From: Paenibacillus curdlanolyticus YK9
GTDB taxonomy: Bacteria > Bacillota > Bacilli > Paenibacillales > Paenibacillaceae
Assembly: GCF_000179615.1 (NCBI RefSeq)
Contig: NZ_AEDD01000012.1
Span: forward strand, 1-64,000
Reading direction: 5' to 3'
DNA: 64,000 nt
A program made the translations under genes and the position numbers. The stretch's first letter is position 1, and each line of letters opens with the position of its first letter. The notes under the pieces are model-generated. The model was not told where the DNA came from and made no database searches. It worked only from the letters and a program-made list of their open reading frames with translations. This document shows positions 46,591 through 54,970 of the stretch, piece by piece.

Positions 46591-48504
46591 ATGCAGCCAT
46601 CCATTTCCCTATGTATGATAGTCAAAAATGAAGCTCCTTCTTTAAAACGTTGCCTGGACAGCGTCAAAGGATTGGTAGATGAAATCGTAGTTGTCGACAC
46701 TGGTTCCACCGATAATACTATTGACATTGCACTTCAATATACAAGTAATGTCTTTTCATTCACTTGGATGAATAATTTTGCAGCGGCAAGAAACGAATCT
46801 ATACGCCACGCCACAAGCGATTGGATCCTTGTATTAGATGCCGATGAATACATTCAATCCGAGGATCATGATAAATTAAAATCATTTCTGTCTCAGTTCG
46901 ATAAAAGTATACCTGCGGGCATCGTTCTAACAATAAATAATTTCATGAGCAACGAAACAGATTTCAGTCAAATCATGGAATCAACAGGCGCTAGGTTGTT
47001 TGTTAATCATCCTTGCATTCATTATGTGGAACCGATTCACGAGCAATTAATTTCCACTGATATTCCAATTAACTGGGTTTCATACTCGTTCCATATTTTC
47101 CATACCGGATATACAAAACAGACAGTAACAACTAAAAATAAATCGGAACGAAACATGTCCATATTGATGCAGCTTCAGGCTGAGAAAAAGAATGATCCCT
47201 ATTATAACTTCGTTCTTGGCAATGAATATGCCAATATACATGAACATCACAATGCTCACCAATGTTATATTGTATCTTATGAAGGGACAAAAACGACCGA
47301 TACCTGGTTTAACCATTTACTCGATAGATTGATTGCAACTGAATTACAGCTGGAACTATATAATGAAGCAAGTCGCCATATCGAGCAAGGTGTTAAGCTC
47401 TATCCCCAAAAAGCGGATTACCATTGTCTTCGAGGAGTCCTATTAGAAAAATTAGGCTTTAGAAAAGAAGCTGCCCTTCATTTTTCTAAATGCCTAGATA
47501 TATTTAAACAAGCCGGTAACACCCCTTATTGGGTCATCCAACCGTCGTTTGGGACAACCCTTCCTATGCAAGCTCTAGCTGATATTTATAGACGCCAAGG
47601 CAACTTCGAACAAGCTGTTTCTTATTGGATACAAGCACTTCAGCAACAGCCTGCCAACTACTCACTACTTAAGGTCTGTCTAGAACATTGGGGTCATATT
47701 GCGACAATTACCAACATCATTGAGGACTTGGGTCTGATCTATCCTAACTCGATTCCATTGAATCAGGTTATGCTTTTCAAAATCGCATTACAGACCGGCA
47801 ATAGAGACATAGCGGCTTACTATCGAAAAAATGTTAGTTCGTTCCCTATTCAATGGAGTGAAGAAGATGCAATTCTAGATCGCGTTCTTTTTCCGGATTC
47901 TTCCTCAACTCTTCAAACCAGCGGTTCTAAATCTAGTATCCCGGTTTCTATAGCTGTTTTAGCTGCGATTACACTAAATGATAATCAATATTTAAATCCA
48001 TCTTACATTTCAGATGATGCTATAACATGGGTTTTAGAGCTACAGCAACTTTTAAGCAATAGACCGATTGATTTGACAAAACTTCCAGGCCAAGAGGGAT
48101 GGTATGCAGAGTTGCTCTTGCAACTTTGGAAAATGCAACAATATGACGTTTATTACGAACTTTTACAGAAGACTGCTAATTCACCCGTGCTAAATGCCCT
48201 GGCGAACTTGCTTTACAATTCCGGCCATATCGAACATGCACTAGAATTATTGCTTCTCTTGCTAGAAGAACAGGCACTAGATTCTGACGCGCTCCTTACC
48301 CTTGCGGAATGGGGCTTGCATCATGACAATATAGATGACGCTTTCGATATGCTAAGCATCATCATTGAGTCGCAGTCCAATTCAGGAGCGGTCGGTCTCT
48401 TGTTAGAACATTGCAACAACTCAAGATATCATGATCGAATCAATAAAATGCCCATTGAGACTTTTCCGAATATCTCTACTCTCTATCCCAACAAGTTATC
48501 TTAA
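46591..48504 (+). CDS. Family 2 glycosyltransferase fused to TPR repeats
   Basis: 637 residues. The GT2 (GT-A fold) domain occupies about residues 4-190, with SLCMIVKNEAPSLKRCLDS, VVDTGSTDNT and the metal-binding LDADEYI. It resembles SunS-type and flagellin-associated glycosyltransferases. The rest is helical with several TPR units (for example residues 290-320 and 335-370), expected to hold a protein acceptor. ATG 46591 is preceded by GGAGG at 4 bp; the ATG 15 bp earlier lacks a ribosome site. It lies in the island between hpf/csp and the flagellar genes, and a second GT2-TPR gene lies beside hag. Protein glycosylation, possibly of flagellin or a surface protein, is inferred. Confidence 0.85.
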   Translation: MQPSISLCMIVKNEAPSLKRCLDSVKGLVDEIVVVDTGSTDNTIDIALQYTSNVFSFTWMNNFAAARNESIRHATSDWILVLDADEYIQSEDHDKLKSFLSQFDKSIPAGIVLTINNFMSNETDFSQIMESTGARLFVNHPCIHYVEPIHEQLISTDIPINWVSYSFHIFHTGYTKQTVTTKNKSERNMSILMQLQAEKKNDPYYNFVLGNEYANIHEHHNAHQCYIVSYEGTKTTDTWFNHLLDRLIATELQLELYNEASRHIEQGVKLYPQKADYHCLRGVLLEKLGFRKEAALHFSKCLDIFKQAGNTPYWVIQPSFGTTLPMQALADIYRRQGNFEQAVSYWIQALQQQPANYSLLKVCLEHWGHIATITNIIEDLGLIYPNSIPLNQVMLFKIALQTGNRDIAAYYRKNVSSFPIQWSEEDAILDRVLFPDSSSTLQTSGSKSSIPVSIAVLAAITLNDNQYLNPSYISDDAITWVLELQQLLSNRPIDLTKLPGQEGWYAELLLQLWKMQQYDVYYELLQKTANSPVLNALANLLYNSGHIEHALELLLLLLEEQALDSDALLTLAEWGLHHDNIDDAFDMLSIIIESQSNSGAVGLLLEHCNNSRYHDRINKMPIETFPNISTLYPNKLS

Positions 48505-48507
48505 TGA

Positions 48508-48552
48508 AACAAGAAGACGCCCCATCCAAACGGATGTGGGCGTCTTCTTGTT
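48508..48552. terminator. Bidirectional terminator between glycosyltransferase and VWA genes
   Basis: A perfect 15-bp stem (48508-48522 with 48538-48552) closed by an inner CATCC/GGATG. It starts 3 bp after the glycosyltransferase stop and ends 13 bp before the VWA gene stop on the other strand. Short T-runs (CTTCTTGTT) on both sides. Confidence 0.75.
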
Positions 48553-48565
48553 CTAATACTGTCTA

Positions 48566-51466
48566 TTAATTGTACGTGTAAGTGAGCGTATTGCTTTCTT
48601 GACCATCAGGATTTACTACTTTCACGTCTACTGGACCCGATACTCCAGCTGGAACCGTTACTTTAACCCTCGTCGCACTTACAAATGTCACGGTCACCAC
48701 TTGCGTGGAACCGAAGTACACTTTCGGTTTATTAACAAAGTTCTTACCATCAATATAAATAATATTACCGCCAGCAGCAGTACCACTAGTAGCTGTCATA
48801 CTAGTCAGTATCGGAGCAGGCGCCACCAATCCATTGTCATACGTAAACGTCGCCGTCACGCTCAAACCATTGGATAACGTTACAACGAGAGGAACATCAC
48901 CAATCGTCGCGTTTGCAGGTACTGTAACTTTCAAGCGAGTTGCATTTACCAATGTAACTGCCGCACTATTGCCGTTAATCGTTACCGTAGCTGTGTTATC
49001 AAAGTTGGTACCATCCACATAGATAATGTCCCCGCCAGCTTTGCTAGCATGGTTTGGCGTCATGCCCGTAATCGTAGGTAAAGCTGCTGTATATTCGAAA
49101 CCTTGAGCCAGTGAACCCGTGCCGCCATCAGTATTCGTTACTGTTACGTCTACTTTACCAGGCGTTACAGCTGCCGGGGTCGTTACTTTAATACGCGTAG
49201 AACTAACATAGCTGCTGCTTACAATGTTTGAGCCAAATGCTACTTTAGCTCCCGATTTGAAATTAACACCATCGATATATACAATTGTGCCACCAGCTAA
49301 CAAACCAGTGTTTGGTGTTAACGACGTTATTGTAATCTGGTCAATTACTGGAACAGTATACTCATAAGCTGCTGCAAGTTCAGCCTCCGCTGTTCCCGTT
49401 GTAACTTTGACATTAACCTTGCCGACATTGTCGCCAGCTGGAACCGTCGCCTTAACTCGCGTTGCACTTACATAAGTCGTCGGAGCATCTTTACCGCCGA
49501 TCGACACTTTCGTAATGTTCGTGAAGTTGCCACCATCTACATAAACGATATTGCCGCCAGCCAAAAGTCCTGTATTCGGCGTTACTGCTGTGATAGTAGG
49601 GATCGGATAAACAATAGCTGTATACGTGTATGCTCCTGCCAGCGTATAGGTTTTACCCTCAGCGTCCACGACAGATACGTCAACTGCACCTGCTTGATCA
49701 CCAGCTGGAATCGTCACTTTCAATCGAGTTGTCGAAACGTACGTAGTTGCTGCGCTCTTGCCGCCTACGAGTACTTGTAACCCGTTTTTGAAATTCTTCC
49801 CATCAACATAAGCAATGTCCCCACCTGTTACTACACCTGTATTAGGTGTAATTGACAGTACTTCTGGGTCTGTTTTTGGCGGTTCATTATAAGTATAACC
49901 GTCATCAACAATCTTGCTTGTTTCATCAGGATTCAAGATCGTTACGTCTACCGGACCAGCAGCTGCGCCCTTAGGTGCCGTTACTTTAATATACGTTTGA
50001 TTGGAATACATCGTAACGGCTGCAGTATTATCACCGAACTTAACGGTCAAACCTTTCATCATATAGTTACCTTGTATGATGACTGTATTACCGCCGTCTA
50101 GTGCACCATTCGCTGGCGTAATGCTCGTTACAATTGGATCAGTTTTGTACTGGTATTGTCCGATTGCCTTTTGAGTATCCGGATTTTTCACAGTTACATC
50201 AACAGTTCCCTGCTTACCAGCAGGTACCGTTGCCGTAATCGTAGTAGAGTTTACAACCGAAACGTTCGTAGCTGCAACAGTACCAAACGTAACAGTAGCT
50301 CCATTAAAGAAGTTTTTACCGTTAATTGTAACCGTCTCTCCGCCATCTGGGTGACCGAAAGGTTGGATAATTGATGTGATCTGCGGAGCCGGCAGTTTCA
50401 CTGTAAGGTTAACACTCGGAATCAGTTTGTACCGAGCTCCCCCTGCATAATCTTTGTACGTAATCTTAGATGTTGCTGTTGAAACTGGGAAAGTACCCGA
50501 TTTCGTTTTATCTACTGGACGAATTTTGTACTTGAAAGAAAGCGTACTATTCTTCAACTCATTGAAATCCCATACTAACGTGTTACCTGTAACAGTCGGT
50601 TTAGGAATGTTGTTATCATACGAGCCAGGTACGATCTCGAAGTTTGGATCCACGTTGTCCGTTACCGTCACGTCGTATGCGCTTGCCATACCGATTTCTT
50701 TAACAATGGCAGCGTAAATTTGGCTCAAACCAGTGGAACCTAGAACGAAGTGATGGTGATCCGAAGTAGTAGCCATTTCTTTCAGCAAGATGTTCGGGCC
50801 ACTAGTTACCGGATCGTCAGTCGATTTCAACAATGCAATCGTGTAGAAAATAATTCCATTATCTTTTGCGAGTAATGCTTTTTGTTTCGCATATCCATAA
50901 GGATCCGTTGAAGGCTGGGTAGCATCTCCATCCGTCATAATTACAATGACTGGTTGTGCTTCAGGTCTGTGGTTAGCAAGCAAGGCAATAGCAGAGTCGA
51001 TCGCATCGCCTGTTGCCGTCGATCCATTTGCATTGATGGTGTCAATGTAGTTTTTCGCTTCTGTCGGATTCGTCGTAAACGGAAGATTGCCAATCATGTT
51101 GCTGGAAGAGAAATCCACTATAGCAACGCGATGTTTTGTCAGATCCATCAGATCAACAAATCCTTTGGCAGCTTCTTTTGCATTTAACATTTTGTCCTCG
51201 CCATTGTTATAGCTCGGAGCCATACTTCCTGATTTGTCGATAATGAGTACAACGTCATTTGGCACGACAACGTTTGCTGGCGGAATACCAGTTACATTAA
51301 GCGTTACTTCAGCTTCATCCTCCGTCGTAATCGTTGTTGGATTTACAGTTTTTGTTACCGATACGTAGTCATTCACAGCTGCATTTACTAGTGGTGCTTG
51401 TACCATTAATCCGAGAACTAGACTCATGGTGACAATTAATGCAAAATACCTTTTCAATGTCCGCAT
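48566..51466 (-). CDS. Secreted VWA-domain protein with seven IPT/TIG repeats, adhesin-like
   Basis: 966 residues. Signal peptide (about 1-30, ending VNAA), a linker and a von Willebrand A domain with an intact MIDAS (DKSGSM at 77-82; later MTDGDAT). A DUF11-like beta module follows (about 265-375), then seven IPT/TIG Ig-like repeats of about 80-90 residues (each with PNTGLLAGGNIVYVDGxNF). VWA plus TIG is typical of large surface adhesins, which bind ligands through the metal site. No sortase motif, SLH or membrane anchor is visible at the end (VNPDGQESNTLTYTYN), so the attachment mode is unknown. ATG start with AGGAGGT six bases upstream. A c-di-GMP riboswitch and terminator precede it, which strongly suggests a role in the motile-to-sessile switch. 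Confidence 0.9.
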   Translation of the reverse strand: MRTLKRYFALIVTMSLVLGLMVQAPLVNAAVNDYVSVTKTVNPTTITTEDEAEVTLNVTGIPPANVVVPNDVVLIIDKSGSMAPSYNNGEDKMLNAKEAAKGFVDLMDLTKHRVAIVDFSSSNMIGNLPFTTNPTEAKNYIDTINANGSTATGDAIDSAIALLANHRPEAQPVIVIMTDGDATQPSTDPYGYAKQKALLAKDNGIIFYTIALLKSTDDPVTSGPNILLKEMATTSDHHHFVLGSTGLSQIYAAIVKEIGMASAYDVTVTDNVDPNFEIVPGSYDNNIPKPTVTGNTLVWDFNELKNSTLSFKYKIRPVDKTKSGTFPVSTATSKITYKDYAGGARYKLIPSVNLTVKLPAPQITSIIQPFGHPDGGETVTINGKNFFNGATVTFGTVAATNVSVVNSTTITATVPAGKQGTVDVTVKNPDTQKAIGQYQYKTDPIVTSITPANGALDGGNTVIIQGNYMMKGLTVKFGDNTAAVTMYSNQTYIKVTAPKGAAAGPVDVTILNPDETSKIVDDGYTYNEPPKTDPEVLSITPNTGVVTGGDIAYVDGKNFKNGLQVLVGGKSAATTYVSTTRLKVTIPAGDQAGAVDVSVVDAEGKTYTLAGAYTYTAIVYPIPTITAVTPNTGLLAGGNIVYVDGGNFTNITKVSIGGKDAPTTYVSATRVKATVPAGDNVGKVNVKVTTGTAEAELAAAYEYTVPVIDQITITSLTPNTGLLAGGTIVYIDGVNFKSGAKVAFGSNIVSSSYVSSTRIKVTTPAAVTPGKVDVTVTNTDGGTGSLAQGFEYTAALPTITGMTPNHASKAGGDIIYVDGTNFDNTATVTINGNSAAVTLVNATRLKVTVPANATIGDVPLVVTLSNGLSVTATFTYDNGLVAPAPILTSMTATSGTAAGGNIIYIDGKNFVNKPKVYFGSTQVVTVTFVSATRVKVTVPAGVSGPVDVKVVNPDGQESNTLTYTYN

Positions 51467-51489
51467 ACTAGACCTCCTATACTATTTTC

Positions 51490-51522
51490 AAAAATAAAAA
51501 CAATAGTAGATTACTATTGTTT
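51490..51522 (-). terminator. Riboswitch expression platform: intrinsic terminator
   Basis: On the minus strand AAACAATAGTA (51512-51522) pairs with TACTATTGTTT (51498-51508), followed by a U-rich tail. It lies 15 bp after the aptamer and about 35 bp before the VWA gene start. ATTACT right after the aptamer can pair with AGTAAT of the terminator arm, giving an alternative structure that would prevent termination. Confidence 0.8.
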
Positions 51523-51536
51523 GTTACCACAGTAAT

Positions 51537-51613
51537 GGGCAACCTGGCGATCTTTCACTAAAATGTGCGAAGACCCATAGCTTTGCGTCACTATATTTCT
51601 ATAGCTTTGCCAA
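51537..51613 (-). ncRNA. Cyclic di-GMP-I (GEMM) riboswitch aptamer
   Basis: On the minus strand the order is GGCAAAGC, CTATA-GAAA-TATAG hairpin, GTGACGCAAAGC, then a second hairpin with TCTT...AAGA pairing, then CGCCAGGTTGCC. This matches the GEMM-I consensus: GGCAA pairs with TTGCC to form P1, the first hairpin carries the conserved GAAA tetraloop, and GACGCAAAGC is the most conserved segment. It lies upstream of the VWA/IPT gene with a terminator between them, so it should control transcription elongation in response to c-di-GMP. Direction of control (on or off) is inferred only from possible pairings. Confidence 0.88.
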
Positions 51614-51716
51614 GTATTTAAATGTATGGAAGTGTGCCTTTGTTACTTATATTATATGAAAAAAGTAATGCAGTTTCAATTTGTTTCTACAAAAATCTGT
51701 TACTATTTTACTAAAT

Positions 51717-52067
51717 TTATTCTTGTGAATCTATAAACGCTCCCATATAGGTCGAAAAATCGTTTTGATAAGCCGATTTGGATTGTTTAGCTTTACGAAT
51801 TAATGTCATATGATTATTAAGTTTATTCATTTCACTAGATAATCTAACATTCAATTCACGTTCCTGTTCTAATAGATCTTTCAAAACTTCCATTTCTGAT
51901 GCCGATAAAGAATGCAACACAATCTGTTCGAGTAACTTTTTTTGTTCAGACTGAAGAGAAAGAAGCAAACTAACGTCTGCTTCTTCTTCTAGATTTAGCG
52001 TATGAATGATGTCGATCATTTCTTGCAATCGGGTAAAATGATTTCTCATAGAATGTTCAGTGCTCAT
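51717..52067 (-). CDS. fliT: FliT-like flagellar chaperone
   Basis: A 116-residue, wholly helical protein rich in Glu/Leu/Lys, directly after fliS as in Bacillus. FliT-type proteins act as export chaperones for the cap protein FliD. Sequence identity in this family is low, so the call rests on position, size and helical pattern. The start ATG 52067 overlaps the fliS stop as ATGA, so translation is coupled. Last gene of fliD-flaG-fliS-fliT. Confidence 0.7.
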   Translation of the reverse strand: MSTEHSMRNHFTRLQEMIDIIHTLNLEEEADVSLLLSLQSEQKKLLEQIVLHSLSASEMEVLKDLLEQERELNVRLSSEMNKLNNHMTLIRKAKQSKSAYQNDFSTYMGAFIDSQE

Positions 52068-52450
52068 GATGTTGTTATTCCCCCGCGCTTCAAACTCTTT
52101 AACGCTTCTAACCATGTATCCCTTAATTCAGATATTAACTGGATACATTCCTCAGCAGCTGCCCGATCCATCTTTACGTTGGCAAATGACAGTTTCTCCT
52201 GAATATACGTGTATAACTGAAACAAACCGTTCGACAGCTCATATTCCATGTTCAAAGTCGACTGAAGCTCATCAATAATGTTTTGTGCCTTAATGAAGTT
52301 TTCATGCTTTCCATGAACATTCTGATTCTCCATGGATTGAAGTGCTTTTTTAATAAATTTAATGCAACCGTTGTACAATAGTAATGTTAATTCCCCAGGA
52401 GATGCCGTCTGTATTTGTGTATTTGCATAATTCGCTTGTGCTTGTAGCAT
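52064..52450 (-). CDS. fliS: Flagellin export chaperone FliS
   Basis: A 128-residue four-helix bundle that binds the C-terminus of flagellin and keeps it unfolded for export; in Bacillus it also helps FliW release. The N-terminal YANTQIQTASPGELTLLLYNG is the family hallmark. ATG start with AGAGGTGAC upstream. It lies between flaG and fliT with short spacing or overlap, as part of one operon. Confidence 0.95.
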   Translation of the reverse strand: MLQAQANYANTQIQTASPGELTLLLYNGCIKFIKKALQSMENQNVHGKHENFIKAQNIIDELQSTLNMEYELSNGLFQLYTYIQEKLSFANVKMDRAAAEECIQLISELRDTWLEALKSLKRGGITTS

Positions 52451-52459
52451 TACGGCATG

Positions 52460-52813
52460 TCACCTCTTCTCGTCGATTATTGCACCTACTGTCAGCTCTT
52501 GAAGTTTTTCAACGAGTTCAATAAACTTTTCTGATGGGATTTCATGAATAATTTCATGCGTTTCTTTATTCAAAATTTGTACGATAACATGACCGGAACC
52601 CTCGTGATACTTGTAGTTGAACTCATGAGGTGTCCCGCTTACCGCTTTATTGGCTTTGTCAATTGCACTAACCAATGCTTTTTCGCTTACGGTCAGAAGT
52701 TGGGATTTGCTCTTTTCTTTCAGTTCGTTGTATGCCCCTGCTACCTGAATATAAGGTCTGGATTCTTGATTTGTCGTACTGATCGCGGAGGGACTCTTCT
52801 GAGTTATCTCCAT
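52460..52813 (-). CDS. flaG: FlaG-family flagellar protein
   Basis: About 117 residues. A flexible N-terminus is followed by the FlaG domain (about 60-117), with LVSAIDKANKAV and the C-terminal VQILNKETHEIIHEIPSEKFIELV. FlaG (YvyC) affects filament length in some species. Start choice is uncertain: TTG 52831, ATG 52825 and ATG 52813 are in frame. I use 52813 because the GGAG and AAGGGG stretch then lies upstream, though spacing is not ideal. Order here is fliD-flaG-fliS, whereas in Bacillus yvyC precedes fliD. Confidence 0.85.
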   Translation of the reverse strand: MEITQKSPSAISTTNQESRPYIQVAGAYNELKEKSKSQLLTVSEKALVSAIDKANKAVSGTPHEFNYKYHEGSGHVIVQILNKETHEIIHEIPSEKFIELVEKLQELTVGAIIDEKR

Positions 52814-52850
52814 ACCCCTTCTCATCTCCAATTCTACTTTCTTGGGATCT

Positions 52851-53780
52851 TTACCCTAATTGGCTTTGAAGCCACGAGATTTGGGCATTGCTATTCGCAA
52901 TCGCCTTCTCCATGTTTGAGAACATTCTATAGTAATAATCTTCACGCTTTGAAATCCGCTCATTCATATCTGTAACCTTACTGTCAATCTTTCCGATTTG
53001 TTGTGAAAGGCTTTCTGCCGTCGTAAGACCGCCATAGAGCTTACGCGTAATCGAGGTGATTGCCTTGTCTGCAATCTCATATGCACGTTGGAAAATCCCT
53101 TTTCCACTCTCAGCCCCTGCATCTTGACGGGAGAACATAGCAATTACATCGTCACGATTAGTGGCAAGTGCCGCCCTTAGCTTGGTCTCGTTCACGATTA
53201 GCTTGCCGTTGTCAGCAGACCCTTTCATATAGGCTGGAGTAGTGATGCCAATCTCCGTCAACGTGTCGAAGCTTGTGTTAACGTCGCTGCCGATAAGCTT
53301 AGTAGATGTTAAACCTCGAAGATCTTTGACTGCGCGGCCCAACACATCATCATTGCGCAACGAACCACTCTTTGCTTTCGCTTCCCAATTGCTAATATCC
53401 GATTCACTCATGGCAGCCTTTTGATCTGAAGTAAGCGGTTGGTAATCTCGATACTTCTCTTCATCCAATTCCGTATTGAGTGAGGAAACCATATCGTTGT
53501 ATTTACTAGCCATTTCTTTTACTTTTGCAACAATCTCATCGTCAGTTAAAGGAACTCCGGATGAAGATTTAGACCAATCACCTGAAAACCTTGCCGTAGA
53601 CAACGAATCCCTGAATGAAGATAACTTCAGATTCATTGACTTATAATCATCCATTTTCCATTGAATCGTTTGCTTCTTCTGCAACAGTTTATCTACCGGC
53701 ATCTTTTCAGCTTTAATTAATTCTCGAACCATCGATTCTGTATCGAGTCCTGAGGTTAGACCTGTCAGTCTCATTGGCAT
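52851..53780 (-). CDS. fliD: Flagellar filament cap protein FliD, unusually short
   Basis: FliD caps the filament and helps flagellin fold. This protein has 309 residues; Bacillus FliD has about 500. The N-terminal D0/D1 part (RLTGLTSGLDTESMVRELIKAEK, residues 4-60) and the C-terminal FliD_C part are present (KYNDMVSSLNTELDEEKYRDYQPLT... to the coiled C-terminus). The segment that normally forms the outer D2/D3 domains is missing. RDSLSTARFSGDW joins almost directly to PLTDDEIVAKVKEMASKYND. No frameshift is seen, so it is either a natural compact form or an internal deletion. ATG start with GAGGGAG ten bases upstream. Confidence 0.85.
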   Translation of the reverse strand: MPMRLTGLTSGLDTESMVRELIKAEKMPVDKLLQKKQTIQWKMDDYKSMNLKLSSFRDSLSTARFSGDWSKSSSGVPLTDDEIVAKVKEMASKYNDMVSSLNTELDEEKYRDYQPLTSDQKAAMSESDISNWEAKAKSGSLRNDDVLGRAVKDLRGLTSTKLIGSDVNTSFDTLTEIGITTPAYMKGSADNGKLIVNETKLRAALATNRDDVIAMFSRQDAGAESGKGIFQRAYEIADKAITSITRKLYGGLTTAESLSQQIGKIDSKVTDMNERISKREDYYYRMFSNMEKAIANSNAQISWLQSQLG

Positions 53781-53818
53781 ATTCGTCCCACTCCCTCTGA
53801 ATTTACTATATATAATAT

Positions 53819-53846
53819 ATATCGAATTATATATTGCCTTTATTTA
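53819..53846 (-). promoter_or_regulatory. Candidate sigma-D promoter of the fliD operon
   Basis: On the minus strand TAAA (53843-53846), 16 bp, TTCGATAT (53819-53826), which is 6 of 8 to the sigma-D -10 GCCGATAT. It overlaps the stop of the upstream glycosyltransferase gene and lies 39 bp before fliD. In Bacillus the equivalent operon is sigma-D-controlled. Confidence 0.45.
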
Positions 53847-54904
53847 GTCTTTTTTGAAAGTTCCATTAGCCTTTTAACGGAAGGCTCAAAATCGTAACGA
53901 ATTGCTTCACTATACCAGTATTTAGCGGAGTCTAAGTTGTTTGTAACTTCATAAAAAACAGCTAAATTATGAGCTGCCCTATAAGTGCCGCATCCTACGA
54001 CTGTCGTATAAATATCAGTGTCACCGATCTCTAACGCCTTCTTGTAAGCAGGTTCAATCTGATCGAAAAACCCAGCCTCCATCGCAAGAATTCCCTTCAA
54101 GAAAGCAAGATCCGGGTATTGTGAATAACGTTCACTAACGGAAGAAACAAACTCGTAAGCGTTCTTAGCCATACCCAGTTCTTTGAGCGTGTATCCGAAC
54201 ATTACTAAAAGCGGAGGATAATACATTTTGTCGAGTTGCTGAAGGTTAACCGCCTTCATGAGTGGATCATATGCTTCGCGATATTTTCCCGTCGAATAAT
54301 ATAACTTCCCAAGTTGATACAGCATATAACCATCATTTTCATTATTACGCAAAGATTCCTCGTACAGCTTTACATACCTTTCAAACTTCTTTTTATCATC
54401 ATATGATTGTTTCAAATAACCATAGTGCTTTATCGTAATTGAGCTGTTCAAATACTCAACTTGTTTTCCCTGATTGGTTAATTGCTCATGCACTGAACCT
54501 GCAAACTTATAGTTTGAATTATTCGGAAATAATCGCACAGCCCGGTGTCTCGTTGGCTCGGTTTCCGATTCATTATGTATCATAACAGAGGCCGCCCGGC
54601 CCTTATGGAGTTCGATAAACCGTTCTATATTTTGTTGTGTATCCGAATCCATCTCTTCATCGGCATCCAAAATAAATATATACTCACCTGTAGCTTTACT
54701 AATGGAGAAATTTCTTGCTTCCGCAAAATGATTTTTCCACTCCAACCTATGTACTACAGCATGATACTTCAAAGCAATTTCAATCGTACGATCCGTCGAG
54801 CCTGTGTCGATAACAATAATCTCATAATGATCAGGAATGCTGGCAAGAGCACGTTCGATTTGTTCCTGTTCATTTTTAACAATCATACAGACGCTGATTT
54901 TCAC
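53840..54904 (-). CDS. Family 2 glycosyltransferase with TPR repeats, flagellar cluster
   Basis: 354 residues. The GT2 domain (about 1-190) has KISVCMIVKNEQEQIERALAS, VIDTGSTDRT and the metal site ILDADEEM. TPR-like helices follow (about 200-350). It lies between hag and fliD, the usual location for flagellin glycosyltransferases in Paenibacillus and related genera, so transfer of a sugar to flagellin is the likely role. The start is GTG 54904 with AAGGAG nine bases upstream; the frame extends 12 codons upstream into the hag terminator. It depends on readthrough of that terminator or an unseen promoter. Confidence 0.85.
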   Translation of the reverse strand: MKISVCMIVKNEQEQIERALASIPDHYEIIVIDTGSTDRTIEIALKYHAVVHRLEWKNHFAEARNFSISKATGEYIFILDADEEMDSDTQQNIERFIELHKGRAASVMIHNESETEPTRHRAVRLFPNNSNYKFAGSVHEQLTNQGKQVEYLNSSITIKHYGYLKQSYDDKKKFERYVKLYEESLRNNENDGYMLYQLGKLYYSTGKYREAYDPLMKAVNLQQLDKMYYPPLLVMFGYTLKELGMAKNAYEFVSSVSERYSQYPDLAFLKGILAMEAGFFDQIEPAYKKALEIGDTDIYTTVVGCGTYRAAHNLAVFYEVTNNLDSAKYWYSEAIRYDFEPSVKRLMELSKKTK

Positions 54905-54921
54905 AGAGTAACACTCCTTAC

Positions 54922-54959
54922 AAAAAGAAGAGACCCACACATAATGTGGGCCTCTTCTT
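54922..54959 (-). terminator. Flagellin gene terminator
   Basis: AAGAAGAG and CTCTTCTT (54925-54959) with CCCACA/TGTGGG inside, followed on the minus strand by TTTTTG. It lies 12 bp after the hag stop and limits expression of the downstream glycosyltransferase. Confidence 0.85.
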
Positions 54960-54970
54960 TTTTTTGTAAA

